From Paracoccaceae bacterium (GTDB lineage: Bacteria; Pseudomonadota; Alphaproteobacteria; Rhodobacterales; Rhodobacteraceae): a stretch of DNA of 13,293 nt. The DNA lies in assembly GCA_003565055.1 (NCBI GenBank), contig PXDM01000283.1, positions 1-13,293 on the forward strand. Direction: 5' to 3'. A program made the position numbers and the translations under genes. The notes below the pieces were generated by a model, which made no database searches, was not told the DNA's origin, and saw only the letters and a list, made by a program, of their open reading frames with translations. Shown piece after piece: positions 1 to 7,818 of the stretch (position 1 is the stretch's first letter; every line of letters starts with the position of its first letter).

Positions 1-308
<308 letters not shown>

Positions 309-350
309 GCGGCTGCGTCGGATTTTGTCCCCCGCGTCCCGGATTCCCCC

Positions 351-378
351 TTGCTCTCCGTCGCAGATCGGGTAGAGA
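351..378 (+). promoter_or_regulatory. Candidate promoter for tRNA-Pro
   Basis: TTGCTC (351-356) and TAGAGA (373-378) are separated by 16 bp. This would place a start near 385, about 9 bases before the mature tRNA 5' end, which is a usual arrangement for a single tRNA gene. The -10 match is weak, and the call rests mainly on position. Confidence 0.35.
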
Positions 379-393
379 GGCGCAGTTAGGTTT

Positions 394-470
394 CGGGCTA
401 TAGCGCAGTCTGGTAGCGCGTCCGTCTGGGGGACGGAAGGTCGCAGGTTCAAGTCCTGCTAGCCCGACCA
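394..470 (+). tRNA. tRNA-Pro (anticodon GGG), CCA encoded
   Basis: The sequence folds into a full cloverleaf. The acceptor arm CGGGCTA (394-400) pairs perfectly with TAGCCCG (460-466), followed by discriminator A and an encoded CCA (468-470). The anticodon stem is TCCGT/ACGGA around the loop CTGGGGG, giving anticodon GGG, which reads CCC and CCU proline codons. The T arm is GCAGG/CCTGC around TTCAAGT. The gene lies alone between the upstream partial gene and dcd on the same strand. Confidence 0.97.
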
Positions 471-553
471 ATTCTCACATCCCGACCGGGCTTGCGCCCA
501 TGGACTGAGCCTGTATTCAGGCAGGATTGTCCGAGTCATTTCAGGGGCCGAGA

Positions 554-1636
554 ATGCAACAGACCGGGGTCTTGCCTGCACAGCATCTGCGCAATCTTGT
601 CCGCGATGGTGCCATTCTGGCCGATCCGGCGATTGATGCGGCCCAGATCCAACCTGCGAGCCTCGATCTGCGGCTGGGGCCGCGCGCCTGGCGGGTCCGC
701 GCTTCCTTTCTTGCGGGCAAGGGGCGGCGGGTCGCGGACCGGCTGGCCGAGCTCGAGATGCATCAGATGGATCTCAGCGATGGGGCCGTTCTGGAAAAAG
801 GCTGCGTCTATGTTGTGCCGCTATTGGAACGCCTCGCCCTGCCTGCGGGGATTCAGGCCGTGGCCAATGCCAAAAGTTCGACCGGAAGGCTCGATCTGCT
901 GACCCGCGTGATCACCGATGAAGGCACCGAATTCGACCGGGTGAGCGAGGGCTATACCGGCCCGCTTTACGCCGAGATCTGCCCGCGCTCGTTTTCCGTG
1001 CTGGTGCGGCCGGGCATGCGGCTCAATCAGATCCGGTTCCGCGCCGGGCAGGCGGTGCTCAGCGATGCGGAACTGACAGCCCTGCATGACGCGGAGCGGC
1101 TCGTGCCGGATGCGCCGGTGATCTCGGAGGGGCTGGGCTTCTCGGTGGACCTGCGCCCCGATAGCGGCACGCTGGTCGGCTACCGCGCAAAGCCGCATAC
1201 AGGCGTGATCGACCTCGACCGGATCGGCGCCTATGCGCCTGCCGATTTCTGGGAGGAGTTGCACAGCGCGGATGGCCAGCTGATCCTCGACCCCGGCGCG
1301 TTCTATATTCTGGTCAGCCGCGAAGCTGTGCATATCCCGCCCGATTACGCGGCTGAAATGGCCCCCTATCTGGCGATGGTGGGCGAATTCCGCGTGCATT
1401 ATGCTGGATTCTTCGATCCGGGCTTTGGTCATGCGGCAGCGGGCGGGACCGGGGCGCGCGGGGTGCTGGAAGTGCGCTGCCATGAAGCGCCTTTCGTGTT
1501 GGAGCATGGACAGATCGTCGGGCGGCTGGTCTATGAGCGCATGGCCGAACGGCCTGAGCGGCTCTATGGCGCGGAAATCGCGTCGAATTATCAGGGGCAG
1601 GGATTGAAACTCGCCAAGCATTTCCGGGCCGGGTGA
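554..1636 (+). CDS. dcd: 2'-deoxycytidine 5'-triphosphate deaminase, double-length alphaproteobacterial form
   Basis: Cytosolic enzyme that deaminates dCTP to dUTP, the precursor of dUMP for thymidylate synthesis. The 360-residue protein is nearly twice the usual ~190 residues of E. coli Dcd. The first half has SLDLRLG (36-42), a KSSTGR stretch (107-112) matching the nucleotide-binding Ser/Arg region of Dcd, and GYTGPLYAE (133-141), whose Glu aligns with the catalytic Glu. The second half repeats the beta-rich fold, with VDLRPDSG (198-205) and RGVLEVR (302-308), but lacks an obvious SSTGR copy, so catalysis is probably carried by the first half. I chose ATG 554 because AGGGG (543-547) lies 6 bases upstream. 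An in-frame TTG at 527 has its purine-rich stretch directly abutting it. A MarC-family gene follows after 1 bp, suggesting co-transcription. Confidence 0.92.
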   Translation: MQQTGVLPAQHLRNLVRDGAILADPAIDAAQIQPASLDLRLGPRAWRVRASFLAGKGRRVADRLAELEMHQMDLSDGAVLEKGCVYVVPLLERLALPAGIQAVANAKSSTGRLDLLTRVITDEGTEFDRVSEGYTGPLYAEICPRSFSVLVRPGMRLNQIRFRAGQAVLSDAELTALHDAERLVPDAPVISEGLGFSVDLRPDSGTLVGYRAKPHTGVIDLDRIGAYAPADFWEELHSADGQLILDPGAFYILVSREAVHIPPDYAAEMAPYLAMVGEFRVHYAGFFDPGFGHAAAGGTGARGVLEVRCHEAPFVLEHGQIVGRLVYERMAERPERLYGAEIASNYQGQGLKLAKHFRAG

Positions 1637-1637
1637 C

Positions 1638-2300
1638 ATGATGCTGGAACTGATCGACACCGCCTTTCTGATCACCGCCTTTGTCACGTTGTTTGTGGTC
1701 ATCGACCCGATCGGTACGGCCCCGCTCTTTCTGGCGCTAACGCAAGGGATGGACCCGGCAAAGCGGCGCATGGTCGGGATTCGGGCCTGCGTGATCGCGG
1801 CGATCCTGCTGGCGCTTTTCGGACTGGCGGGCGAGGATTTCCTGCGCTTCATCGGCATTTCCATGCCTGCCTTCCAGATCGCGGGCGGGCTCTTGCTATT
1901 CCTGACCGCACTCGACATGCTGTTCGACCGCCGCAGCGCGCGGCGCAAGGATCATACCGAGGAAGGCGACGGCCATCAGGCCGATGACCCTTCGGTCTTT
2001 CCGCTGGCCATGCCGCTGATCGCCGGGCCGGGTGCCATGGCGACGATGGTTCTGCTCATCGGTGAGGCCGGGCGCACGCCGCAGGGCATGGCGTTGGTGA
2101 CCGGCGTGATGCTGGTGGTGATCGCGCTGGTGCTGATCGCGTTTCTGCTCGCAGGCCCCATCGAGCGGATGCTGCGCCGCACAGGCACGATGGTGATGAC
2201 GCGGCTTTTCGGCCTGCTGCTGGCCGCGCTCTCGGTGCAATTCGTGCTCAATGGCGCCAGTGCCATCGGGATCCTGCCACAGACGGGGGCGGGGTTATAG
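1638..2300 (+). CDS. MarC family integral membrane protein
   Basis: Inner-membrane protein of 220 residues, the normal size for the MarC family, whose transport role is still unclear (the old link to multiple antibiotic resistance was withdrawn). About six hydrophobic helices are visible, near residues 7-25, 47-66, 72-95, 122-142, 150-173 and 186-206. A charged cytoplasmic loop lies at 97-118. The family motif VIDPIGTAPLF (21-31) is present, and the similar re-entrant-looking FPLAMPLIAGPGAM (121-134) begins the second half, consistent with an internally duplicated fold. The start ATG lies 1 bp after the dcd stop, and a second ATG follows directly. No separate ribosome site is evident, so translation is likely coupled to dcd. 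Convergent with zapA. Confidence 0.9.
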   Translation: MMLELIDTAFLITAFVTLFVVIDPIGTAPLFLALTQGMDPAKRRMVGIRACVIAAILLALFGLAGEDFLRFIGISMPAFQIAGGLLLFLTALDMLFDRRSARRKDHTEEGDGHQADDPSVFPLAMPLIAGPGAMATMVLLIGEAGRTPQGMALVTGVMLVVIALVLIAFLLAGPIERMLRRTGTMVMTRLFGLLLAALSVQFVLNGASAIGILPQTGAGL

Positions 2301-2321
2301 GCGTGCCAAGCCCGTGAAGAA

Positions 2322-2349
2322 GGTCAGTGCGCCGCCAAGCTCACTGGCC
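2322..2349 (+). terminator. Hairpin between convergent marC-family gene and zapA
   Basis: GGTCAGTG (2322-2329) pairs with CACTGGCC (2342-2349) in an 8-bp stem with one G-U pair and a 12-base loop. It sits in the 64-bp gap between the two convergent genes. There is no T-run after it, so it is at best a weak intrinsic terminator or an mRNA 3' end. On the minus strand the G-U pair becomes an A-C mismatch, so the structure suits the plus-strand transcript better. Confidence 0.4.
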
Positions 2350-2364
2350 GCCACTCACAACCTC

Positions 2365-2763
2365 TCAGGATGCGCGCGCCTTCGCTTCCAGCTCACTCGC
2401 CACGGCTTCGGCACGCGCCGCCAGCTCGGTCAGCGCGTCAGTGACATCCGCCGGGATAACCGGCACTTCCACGCGGCGCGGCTCCGGCGCGGGCTGCGCG
2501 CGCAGCCGCGAGATTTCATCACGCAGCGACGCGATCTCGGCCTCTGCGGCCTTCACCTTGTCGCCAGCCTCGGCGGTCTTGTCCGCCAGCATCAGCCCGG
2601 CCATGAGCAGCATCCGTTCTGCCGGAACGCGGCCGATCTGGTTCAGCAGCGTGCGCGCTTCGGCGTCGAGCATTTCGGCTGCCGCGATCAGATAGCTCTC
2701 TTCGCCCGGCTGGCAGGCGACGCTGAAATCCTTATGCCCGATGGTGATCACTTGCTCAGGCAT
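2365..2763 (-). CDS. zapA: Cell division protein ZapA
   Basis: ZapA binds FtsZ and bundles its filaments at the Z-ring. The 132-residue product starts with the typical ZapA N-terminal core (ITIGHKDFSVAC, then GEESYLIAAAEMLD, residues 6-33) and continues into a long helix (ADKTAEAGDKVKAAEAEIASLRDEI in sense) that forms the dimer coiled coil. A short Pro/Arg-rich hinge (about 90-102) leads to a second Ala/Glu-rich helix, making it somewhat longer than E. coli ZapA (109 residues). The start ATG at 2763 has GGAGG 6 bases upstream, inside the end of the preceding coiled-coil gene, which it overlaps by 8 bp. The two are therefore surely co-transcribed and probably translationally coupled. Confidence 0.9.
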   Translation of the reverse strand: MPEQVITIGHKDFSVACQPGEESYLIAAAEMLDAEARTLLNQIGRVPAERMLLMAGLMLADKTAEAGDKVKAAEAEIASLRDEISRLRAQPAPEPRRVEVPVIPADVTDALTELAARAEAVASELEAKARAS

Positions 2764-3244
2764 TGGCGTCCTCCGGTGAAATCAGGGGTTTCAACTCCCC
2801 CAGCACATCTTCCATTTCCGCCATCTCTGCCGCCCGCTCGGCGCGCAGCGCTTCGAGTTCCGCGACCAGCGCGCGGTTGATCGTGGTCGGCTCGATGATT
2901 TTCGCTTCAACGCTGTCGCGCAGCTGGCGATTGGCTTCGATCAGTTTGGTATTGGCTTTCTTCAGGCGCAACATCTCGAGGCTCTGCAGGTCGAGCTGTT
3001 CGGTCATCCGCGCCAGTCGTTTCTCCAGCGTCGCAAAGGAGCCTTCCTGACGCTGACGCACCGCATTGACGCGCTCGGAGAGCTGCGCGTTCTTGGCGCG
3101 CTCGGCCTCAAGCTGGCTGCGCAGCGCGTCCAGCTCAGCGCTGTCCGGGGCCGCTGGCGCAGTGGCCTTCAGAGCGCCCGCGCTTTTCGCAATACGGTCG
3201 AGCGCGCGCCCGAGGCGGTTTTCGAGGTCGGATACTGTGCTCAT
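2756..3244 (-). CDS. Uncharacterised coiled-coil protein upstream of zapA
   Basis: A 162-residue soluble protein that I cannot assign to a named family. The N-terminus (STVSDLENRLGRALDRIAKS) is an amphipathic helix. After an Ala/Pro-rich break (about 25-37), nearly all of the rest is heptad-like charged helix rich in Glu, Arg, Leu and Ala. It ends in the acidic segment MEDVLGELKPLI, followed by PEDANA. No signal peptide or membrane segment is seen. ATG 3244 is preferred because GGAAAG lies upstream and the only upstream in-frame start is a TTG two codons earlier. The 8-bp overlap with zapA suggests a partner in Z-ring assembly. ZapB of gammaproteobacteria is also a coiled coil that works with ZapA, but homology to it is not evident, so this remains inference from context. 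Confidence 0.85.
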   Translation of the reverse strand: MSTVSDLENRLGRALDRIAKSAGALKATAPAAPDSAELDALRSQLEAERAKNAQLSERVNAVRQRQEGSFATLEKRLARMTEQLDLQSLEMLRLKKANTKLIEANRQLRDSVEAKIIEPTTINRALVAELEALRAERAAEMAEMEDVLGELKPLISPEDANA

Positions 3245-3292
3245 AGGCAAGTCGCTTTCCGTTGGTTACGCGTGCACCTGTCAACGCTCCGA

Positions 3293-3321
3293 ATCATGCC
3301 GACTGGGGGCGCTGACGTCAA
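3293..3321 (-). promoter_or_regulatory. Sigma70-type promoter for the coiled-coil gene and zapA
   Basis: Read on the minus strand, TTGACG (3321-3316) is followed by a 17-bp spacer and CATGAT (3298-3293). This is a near-consensus -35 with optimal spacing, about 50 bp upstream of the start at 3244. A second TTGACA (3284-3279) lies closer but has no acceptable -10. Confidence 0.55.
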
Positions 3322-3462
3322 CAGGTCAAGACTAGCCTTAACGCGGCCATATTCCAACATCCGGCGGCGCGCGCAGGGCGCGAATGGCAGGGCATTGCTT
3401 GATCTTGCGGCTCAGACTGGTATGTGACGCGCGTAAGATCAGCCAGACAAGGAAGCCCCTTC

Positions 3463-5484
3463 GTGGACATTTCAGCCCTGCGCGCTGCGCATCCCGACCA
3501 TTGGACCAAGGCCACTGCCATCCGTGCGCTTGCGATGGATGCCGTGCAAGCGGCGAATTCCGGCCATCCGGGCATGCCGATGGGCATGGCCGATGTGGCG
3601 ACCGTGCTCTTTGAAAAGCACCTGAAATTCGACGCGAGCGCGCCGGATTGGGCGGATCGCGACCGTTTCATCCTGTCGGCGGGCCATGGCTCGATGCTGA
3701 TCTATGCGCTTCTGTATCTGACCGGCTACGAGGACATGACCCTCGATCAGATCCGCAATTTCCGCCAATGGGGCGCGATCACGGCGGGCCATCCCGAATA
3801 TGGCCATGTGAAGGGTGTCGAGACGACGACCGGCCCGCTCGGGCAGGGCATTTCCAACGCGGTGGGCTTCGCCATGGCCGAGGAAAAGCTGCGCGCCGAA
3901 TACGGGGCGAAAGTGGTCGATCACTACACCTATGTCATCGCGGGTGATGGCTGCCTGATGGAAGGCATCAGCCATGAGGCCATCGGTCTGGCCGGTCATC
4001 AGAAACTTGGTCGCCTGATCGTGCTCTGGGACAATAATGACATCACGATTGATGGCCGTGTCAGCCTGTCGGATGTGACCGACCAGCGCGCGCGTTTTGC
4101 GGCGGCGGGCTGGAACGTGCTCAGCTGTGACGGGCATGATCCGGCAGATATCGACCGCGCACTTACCGAGGCCAAGGGCTCCGACCGTCCGGTTCTGATC
4201 GACTGCAAGACGATCATCGGCTTTGGCAGCCCGAAGAAGGCTGACACGTCGGGCGCGCATGGCTCGCCCTTGGGCGACGCGGAAATCGCGGTCACCAAGG
4301 AGATCTACGGCTGGCCCTATGGTCCGTTCGAGATTCCAGAAGACGTGCTGAGCGCATGGCGCGCCATAGGGGCGCGCGGGGCCGAGGCGCGGGCGGAATG
4401 GGAGACTCGTTTCGCCGCGCTCTCCGGCACGAAACAGGCCGAATTCACCCGCCGAATGGCAGGCGAAGCGCCGAAGAAGCTGGCGGCGGCGATCCGGGCG
4501 TTCAAGAAACAGGTCTCGGAAAGCACGCCCAAGGTCGCGACGCGCAAATCCTCCGAAATGGTGCTGGAAGTCATCAATGAGATCATGCCCGAGACGGTCG
4601 GCGGCTCTGCCGACCTCACTGGCTCGAACAACACCAAGACCGCAGGGCTGGGCGTGTTCTCCAGCGAGGACCGCAAGGGGCGCTATGTCTATTACGGCAT
4701 CCGCGAGCATGGCATGGCGGCGGCCATGAACGGCATGGCGCTGCATGGCGGCATGAAACCCTATGGCGGGACGTTCATGTGCTTCACCGATTACGCGCGG
4801 GGGGCGATGCGGCTTTCGGCGCTGATGGGCGTGCCGGTGACCTATGTGATGACGCATGATTCCATCGGTCTGGGCGAAGATGGGCCGACGCACCAGCCGG
4901 TCGAACATCTGGCGATGCTGCGCGCGACGCCCAACACACATGTCTTCCGTCCCTGCGACACGGTCGAGACGGCAGAGGCTTGGGAGCTGGCGCTGACCAG
5001 TGCGCGCACGCCGTCCGTGCTGGCGCTGTCGCGGCAGAATCTGCCGACGCTGCGCAAGACGCATAGCACGAAGAACCTGACGGCGCAGGGGGCCTATGTG
5101 CTGGCGGATGCGGACGGCAAACGGCAGGCGATCCTGATGGCCACAGGCTCGGAAGTGGAAATCGCCATGGAAGCGCGCGATCTGCTGCAGGCCGAAGGGA
5201 TCGGCACGCGGGTCGTGTCCTTCCCTTGCTGGGAGCTTTTCGAGGAACAGCCCGAAGCCTACCGGCGCAAGGTGCTGCCTGCGGGGCCAGTGCGCGTCGC
5301 CGTTGAGGCGGCGATCCGCTTTGGCTGGGACCGCTGGCTCTTTGGCGAACGTGGGCGGCGTGAGAAATCTGGCTTCATCGGGATGCATGATTTCGGCGCA
5401 TCCGCCCCTGCGCCTGATCTCTATCGCGAGTTGGGGATCACGGCGGAAGCCACTGCGGCCAAGGTCAAGGCGCTGCTCGGCTGA
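3463..5484 (+). CDS. tkt: Transketolase
   Basis: Thiamine diphosphate enzyme that moves two-carbon ketol units between sugar phosphates in the pentose phosphate pathway. The 673-residue length is normal. N-terminal ThDP domain: SGHPG (33-37), GHG (74-76), GPLGQG (124-129), then the Mg/ThDP motif GDGCLMEG (161-168) ending in NN (191-192). Middle pyrimidine-binding domain: GSADLTGSNN (about 380) and GIREHGM with the catalytic Glu near 415, then HDSIGLGEDGPTHQP and ALSRQNLP. The C-terminal domain is complete, ending KALLG. I chose GTG 3463 because AAGGAAG (3449-3455) lies 7 bases before it. A further upstream in-frame GTG (3424) would add 13 uncharacteristic residues. Divergent from the zapA genes and followed by a strong terminator. 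A gap gene does not follow it here. Confidence 0.97.
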   Translation: MDISALRAAHPDHWTKATAIRALAMDAVQAANSGHPGMPMGMADVATVLFEKHLKFDASAPDWADRDRFILSAGHGSMLIYALLYLTGYEDMTLDQIRNFRQWGAITAGHPEYGHVKGVETTTGPLGQGISNAVGFAMAEEKLRAEYGAKVVDHYTYVIAGDGCLMEGISHEAIGLAGHQKLGRLIVLWDNNDITIDGRVSLSDVTDQRARFAAAGWNVLSCDGHDPADIDRALTEAKGSDRPVLIDCKTIIGFGSPKKADTSGAHGSPLGDAEIAVTKEIYGWPYGPFEIPEDVLSAWRAIGARGAEARAEWETRFAALSGTKQAEFTRRMAGEAPKKLAAAIRAFKKQVSESTPKVATRKSSEMVLEVINEIMPETVGGSADLTGSNNTKTAGLGVFSSEDRKGRYVYYGIREHGMAAAMNGMALHGGMKPYGGTFMCFTDYARGAMRLSALMGVPVTYVMTHDSIGLGEDGPTHQPVEHLAMLRATPNTHVFRPCDTVETAEAWELALTSARTPSVLALSRQNLPTLRKTHSTKNLTAQGAYVLADADGKRQAILMATGSEVEIAMEARDLLQAEGIGTRVVSFPCWELFEEQPEAYRRKVLPAGPVRVAVEAAIRFGWDRWLFGERGRREKSGFIGMHDFGASAPAPDLYRELGITAEATAAKVKALLG

Positions 5485-5508
5485 AGCCGGATACAGGGCT
5501 GAGAGAAT

Positions 5509-5540
5509 AAAAGGGTGCGTGGATACCACGCACCCTTTTT
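5509..5540. terminator. Bidirectional rho-independent terminator between tkt and the pot operon
   Basis: A perfect inverted repeat of 14 bp: AAAAGGGTGCGTGG (5509-5522), loop ATA, then CCACGCACCCTTTT (5526-5539) followed by another T. The GC-rich core flanked by A's on one side and T's on the other makes it a working terminator on both strands. It lies 24 bases after the tkt stop and 23 bases after the stop of the last permease gene. Confidence 0.93.
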
Positions 5541-5562
5541 CTATTGGCAATGCCGGCTTGGT

Positions 5563-6414
5563 TTACTGTGGGCTCAACCCGCGCAACCGCTCGCCCCGGC
5601 GGCGCAGCAATTCCACGACAGTAAGCAAAGCCACCGAGATCAGCACCAGAATCGTCGCCACTGCGAGGATTGTCGGGCTGATATCTTCGCGGATCCCGGA
5701 CCACATTTCGCGCGGGATCGTGCGCTGCTCGACCCCCGCCACAAAGAGCACCACCACGATCTCGTCAAAGGATGTGATGAAGGCAAAGAGCGCGCCCGAG
5801 ATCACCCCCGGCAAGATCAGCGGCATGGTGATCTTGAAGAAGGTGCGCGTGGGCGATGCGCCCAGATTGGCCGCAGCCCGCGTCAGCGACTGGTCAAACC
5901 CCACCAGCGTCGCCGTGACCGTGATCACCACAAAAGGCGTGCCGAGCGCCGCATGGGCCAGCACGACGCCCAGATAGGTCTGCGCAATGTTGATCGAGGA
6001 GAAGAAGAAGAACATCCCCGCCGCCGAGATGATCAGCGGCACGATCATTGGCGAGATCAGGATGCCCATGATCAGCCCTTTCGCGGGCATTTCCGACCGC
6101 GACAACCCGAGCGCCGCCAGCGTGCCGAGCGTCGTGGACACAATCGTCGCCGCAATCCCGATCACGAAGGAATTGCGGATCGAGCGCATCCAACTATCGG
6201 AGCCCAGAAAATCACGATACCAGCGCAAGCTGTAGCCTTCGGGGTTCAGCGTCAGCATTTCGCGGGTGAAAGTGAAGAAAGGCTGCGCGTTGAAGCTCAG
6301 CGGGATCATGATCAGGATCGGCGCGAGCAGGAAAAAGAAGATCGCAAAGCAGATCACCCGGAAGGTGTAATACCAGATCTTGTCGCGGGTCGTGTAATAG
6401 GCGGGCATGGACAT
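5563..6414 (-). CDS. potC: ABC transporter permease, PotC type (spermidine/putrescine-like importer)
   Basis: Inner-membrane permease subunit of 283 residues, normal for PotC. Six helices are visible, near residues 18-39, 80-104, 112-138, 146-168, 199-222 and 247-271. The EAA loop that contacts the ATPase reads LTRAAANLGASPTRTFF (about 177-193), followed by the typical P-x-x-x-PG. It pairs with the PotB-type subunit encoded 12 bp upstream. ATG 6414 has GGGAG 7 bases before it. This ribosome site lies just before and partly across the potB stop, so translation is closely linked. It is the last gene of a four-gene operon and ends at the shared terminator at 5509-5540. The substrate cannot be read from the permease. 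Confidence 0.92.
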   Translation of the reverse strand: MSMPAYYTTRDKIWYYTFRVICFAIFFFLLAPILIMIPLSFNAQPFFTFTREMLTLNPEGYSLRWYRDFLGSDSWMRSIRNSFVIGIAATIVSTTLGTLAALGLSRSEMPAKGLIMGILISPMIVPLIISAAGMFFFFSSINIAQTYLGVVLAHAALGTPFVVITVTATLVGFDQSLTRAAANLGASPTRTFFKITMPLILPGVISGALFAFITSFDEIVVVLFVAGVEQRTIPREMWSGIREDISPTILAVATILVLISVALLTVVELLRRRGERLRGLSPQ

Positions 6415-6426
6415 GGTGCTTCTCCC

Positions 6427-7725
6427 TTACCCGAATTTCAGGCTGTCAGTGCCGACCAGCCGGTTATAGAGCCAATAGAGCAAGAGCACCCCCACCAACA
6501 GCATCGAGCCCAGCGCCGCCGCCAGCCCCCAGTTCAGCGATTGCTGGATGTGGCGCGCGATTTCATTCGAGATCATCCGCCCCGACTGACCGCCGACCAG
6601 CGCAGGCGTGATGTAATAGCCAATCGAGATGATGAAGACGAGCACACCGCCGGCCCCGATCCCCGGCAGGGTCTGCGGGAAATACACACGGCGGAAGGCC
6701 GTCCAGGGCCGCGCGCCCAGCGATTTCGCCGCGCGCATGTAACTTGGCGGGATGGTGCGCATCACCGAATAAAGGGGCAAGACCATGAAAGGCAGCAGAA
6801 TATGCGTCATCGCGATGATCGTGCCCGTCTGGTTGTAGATCAGACTGAACCTGCCCGCGTCATCAATCAGCCCGATCCCGACCAGCGCGTTGTTGATCAC
6901 CCCTTGTTGTTGCAAGAGCACGATCCAGGCAGAGGTTCGCACCAGAAGCGAGGTCCAGAACGGCAGGAGCACCGCGATCATCAGCAGATTGGCGTAGCGC
7001 ATCGGCAGGATCGACAGATAAAAGGCAATCGGGAAGCCCAGCAGAAAGGTCATCGCCGTGATTGCCAGACTGAGCCAAAGCGTGCGCCAGAAGAGCGAGA
7101 CGTAGATCTGGCGGTTCTCGGGGCGCAGCACGACATTGCCCTGCTCGTCATATTCCCGGTCAAGCGCGGCCACATAATAGGACAGGGTGAGCGGGCGCCC
7201 CTCGCGCTGGATGATGCGCCACAGCTCGGGCTGGCCCCAAAGCCTGTGCGCATCGGTGAAAGCGTCGCGGAAGGGGGCCTCGAAGTCGGCCACGTTGCGC
7301 GTCGTGCGCGAAATGGCCGAGCGCGCAGCGCTCAGCTCGTAATTCAGACGGATGCCCAGCGGCCCGATTTTCTGTTCGCGCCGGGGCAGATCCTGATCCG
7401 CGACCATATCGGCATGCAGCGCAGCAAAAACCTCTTCGGATGGCAGGCCCTGCCCATCCCAGTCGCGCAGCACCTCAAGCGTGCGCGGCAAGGCATTGAC
7501 GACCTGCGGGTTATCGACCGACCGCCACATCATCTGCGCGATGGGGAAGGCAAAGAAGGTCAGAATGAAAAACAACAGCGGCGCGACCAGCGCGAAGGCG
7601 GTCAGCTTGCGGCGGCGATTGGCGCGCTCCAGCGCGCGGCGCAGCGGCGTGCCGTCAGAGGTGACCAGCCTGCCGCGGCTATCGGTTTCGGCACCATGCG
7701 GATCCGTTGCATCTGCCATTGCCAT
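6427..7725 (-). CDS. potB: ABC transporter permease, PotB type, with large extracytoplasmic insert
   Basis: Inner-membrane permease of 432 residues, clearly longer than the ~285 of E. coli PotB. A charged cytoplasmic N-terminus (1-40) precedes helix 1 (41-63). About 140 mostly polar residues (68-206) then form a periplasmic insert before helix 2 (about 212-236). The rest is standard: helices near 245-270, 302-322, 355-377 and 400-420. The EAA loop is MRAAKSLGARPWTAFRR (330-346). GAGGA lies 7 bases before ATG 7725. The gap to the upstream binding-protein gene (93 bp) holds a strong hairpin, and potC follows after 12 bp. The insert could contact the binding protein, but no known domain is recognisable in it. 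Confidence 0.92.
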   Translation of the reverse strand: MAMADATDPHGAETDSRGRLVTSDGTPLRRALERANRRRKLTAFALVAPLLFFILTFFAFPIAQMMWRSVDNPQVVNALPRTLEVLRDWDGQGLPSEEVFAALHADMVADQDLPRREQKIGPLGIRLNYELSAARSAISRTTRNVADFEAPFRDAFTDAHRLWGQPELWRIIQREGRPLTLSYYVAALDREYDEQGNVVLRPENRQIYVSLFWRTLWLSLAITAMTFLLGFPIAFYLSILPMRYANLLMIAVLLPFWTSLLVRTSAWIVLLQQQGVINNALVGIGLIDDAGRFSLIYNQTGTIIAMTHILLPFMVLPLYSVMRTIPPSYMRAAKSLGARPWTAFRRVYFPQTLPGIGAGGVLVFIISIGYYITPALVGGQSGRMISNEIARHIQQSLNWGLAAALGSMLLVGVLLLYWLYNRLVGTDSLKFG

Positions 7726-7784
7726 GACATCATCCTCTGCGGCTGTTGGAACGTCTCATATCTCGGGGCATCCGCCCGTGATGT

Positions 7785-7808
7785 GGCCGGGGCGTCTGCG
7801 CCCCGGCC
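7785..7808 (-). other. Ten-base-pair GC hairpin after the binding-protein gene (mRNA stabiliser or attenuator)
   Basis: GGCCGGGGCG (7785-7794) and CGCCCCGGCC (7799-7808) form ten perfect G-C pairs around a four-base loop. The structure begins 10 bases after the binding-protein stop and lies within the 93-bp gap before potB. No T-run follows on the minus strand, so full termination is unlikely. In binding-protein operons such structures often protect the upstream mRNA from 3' exonucleases or end part of the transcripts, giving more binding protein than permease. The function here is inferred. Confidence 0.75.
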
Positions 7809-7818
7809 CTGACTGCAA

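Noticed and set aside
394..470. tRNA genes as possible integration sites of a mobile element
   Set aside because: Neither tRNA gene has a duplicated 3' end, integrase or phage gene nearby within the window.
821..1948. Minus-strand open frame of 375 codons across dcd and the MarC-family gene
   Set aside because: Spans the junction of two well-supported plus-strand genes and has no recognisable motif or ribosome site.
3399..3426. Possible tkt promoter TTGATC with 16-bp spacer and TATGTG
   Set aside because: The -10 matches only three consensus bases, so it is not strong enough to annotate.
3472..5550. Long minus-strand open frame (692 codons) antisense to transketolase
   Set aside because: The same composition artefact: Arg/His-rich with no motifs, running through the shared terminator, while tkt on the plus strand is unambiguous.
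5515..7812. Very long plus-strand open frame (765 codons) antisense to both permease genes
   Set aside because: Its translation is dominated by Arg, His, Gln and Asp with no domain character. It is the expected mirror of GC-rich codon use in the real minus-strand genes, which have clear families and ribosome sites.
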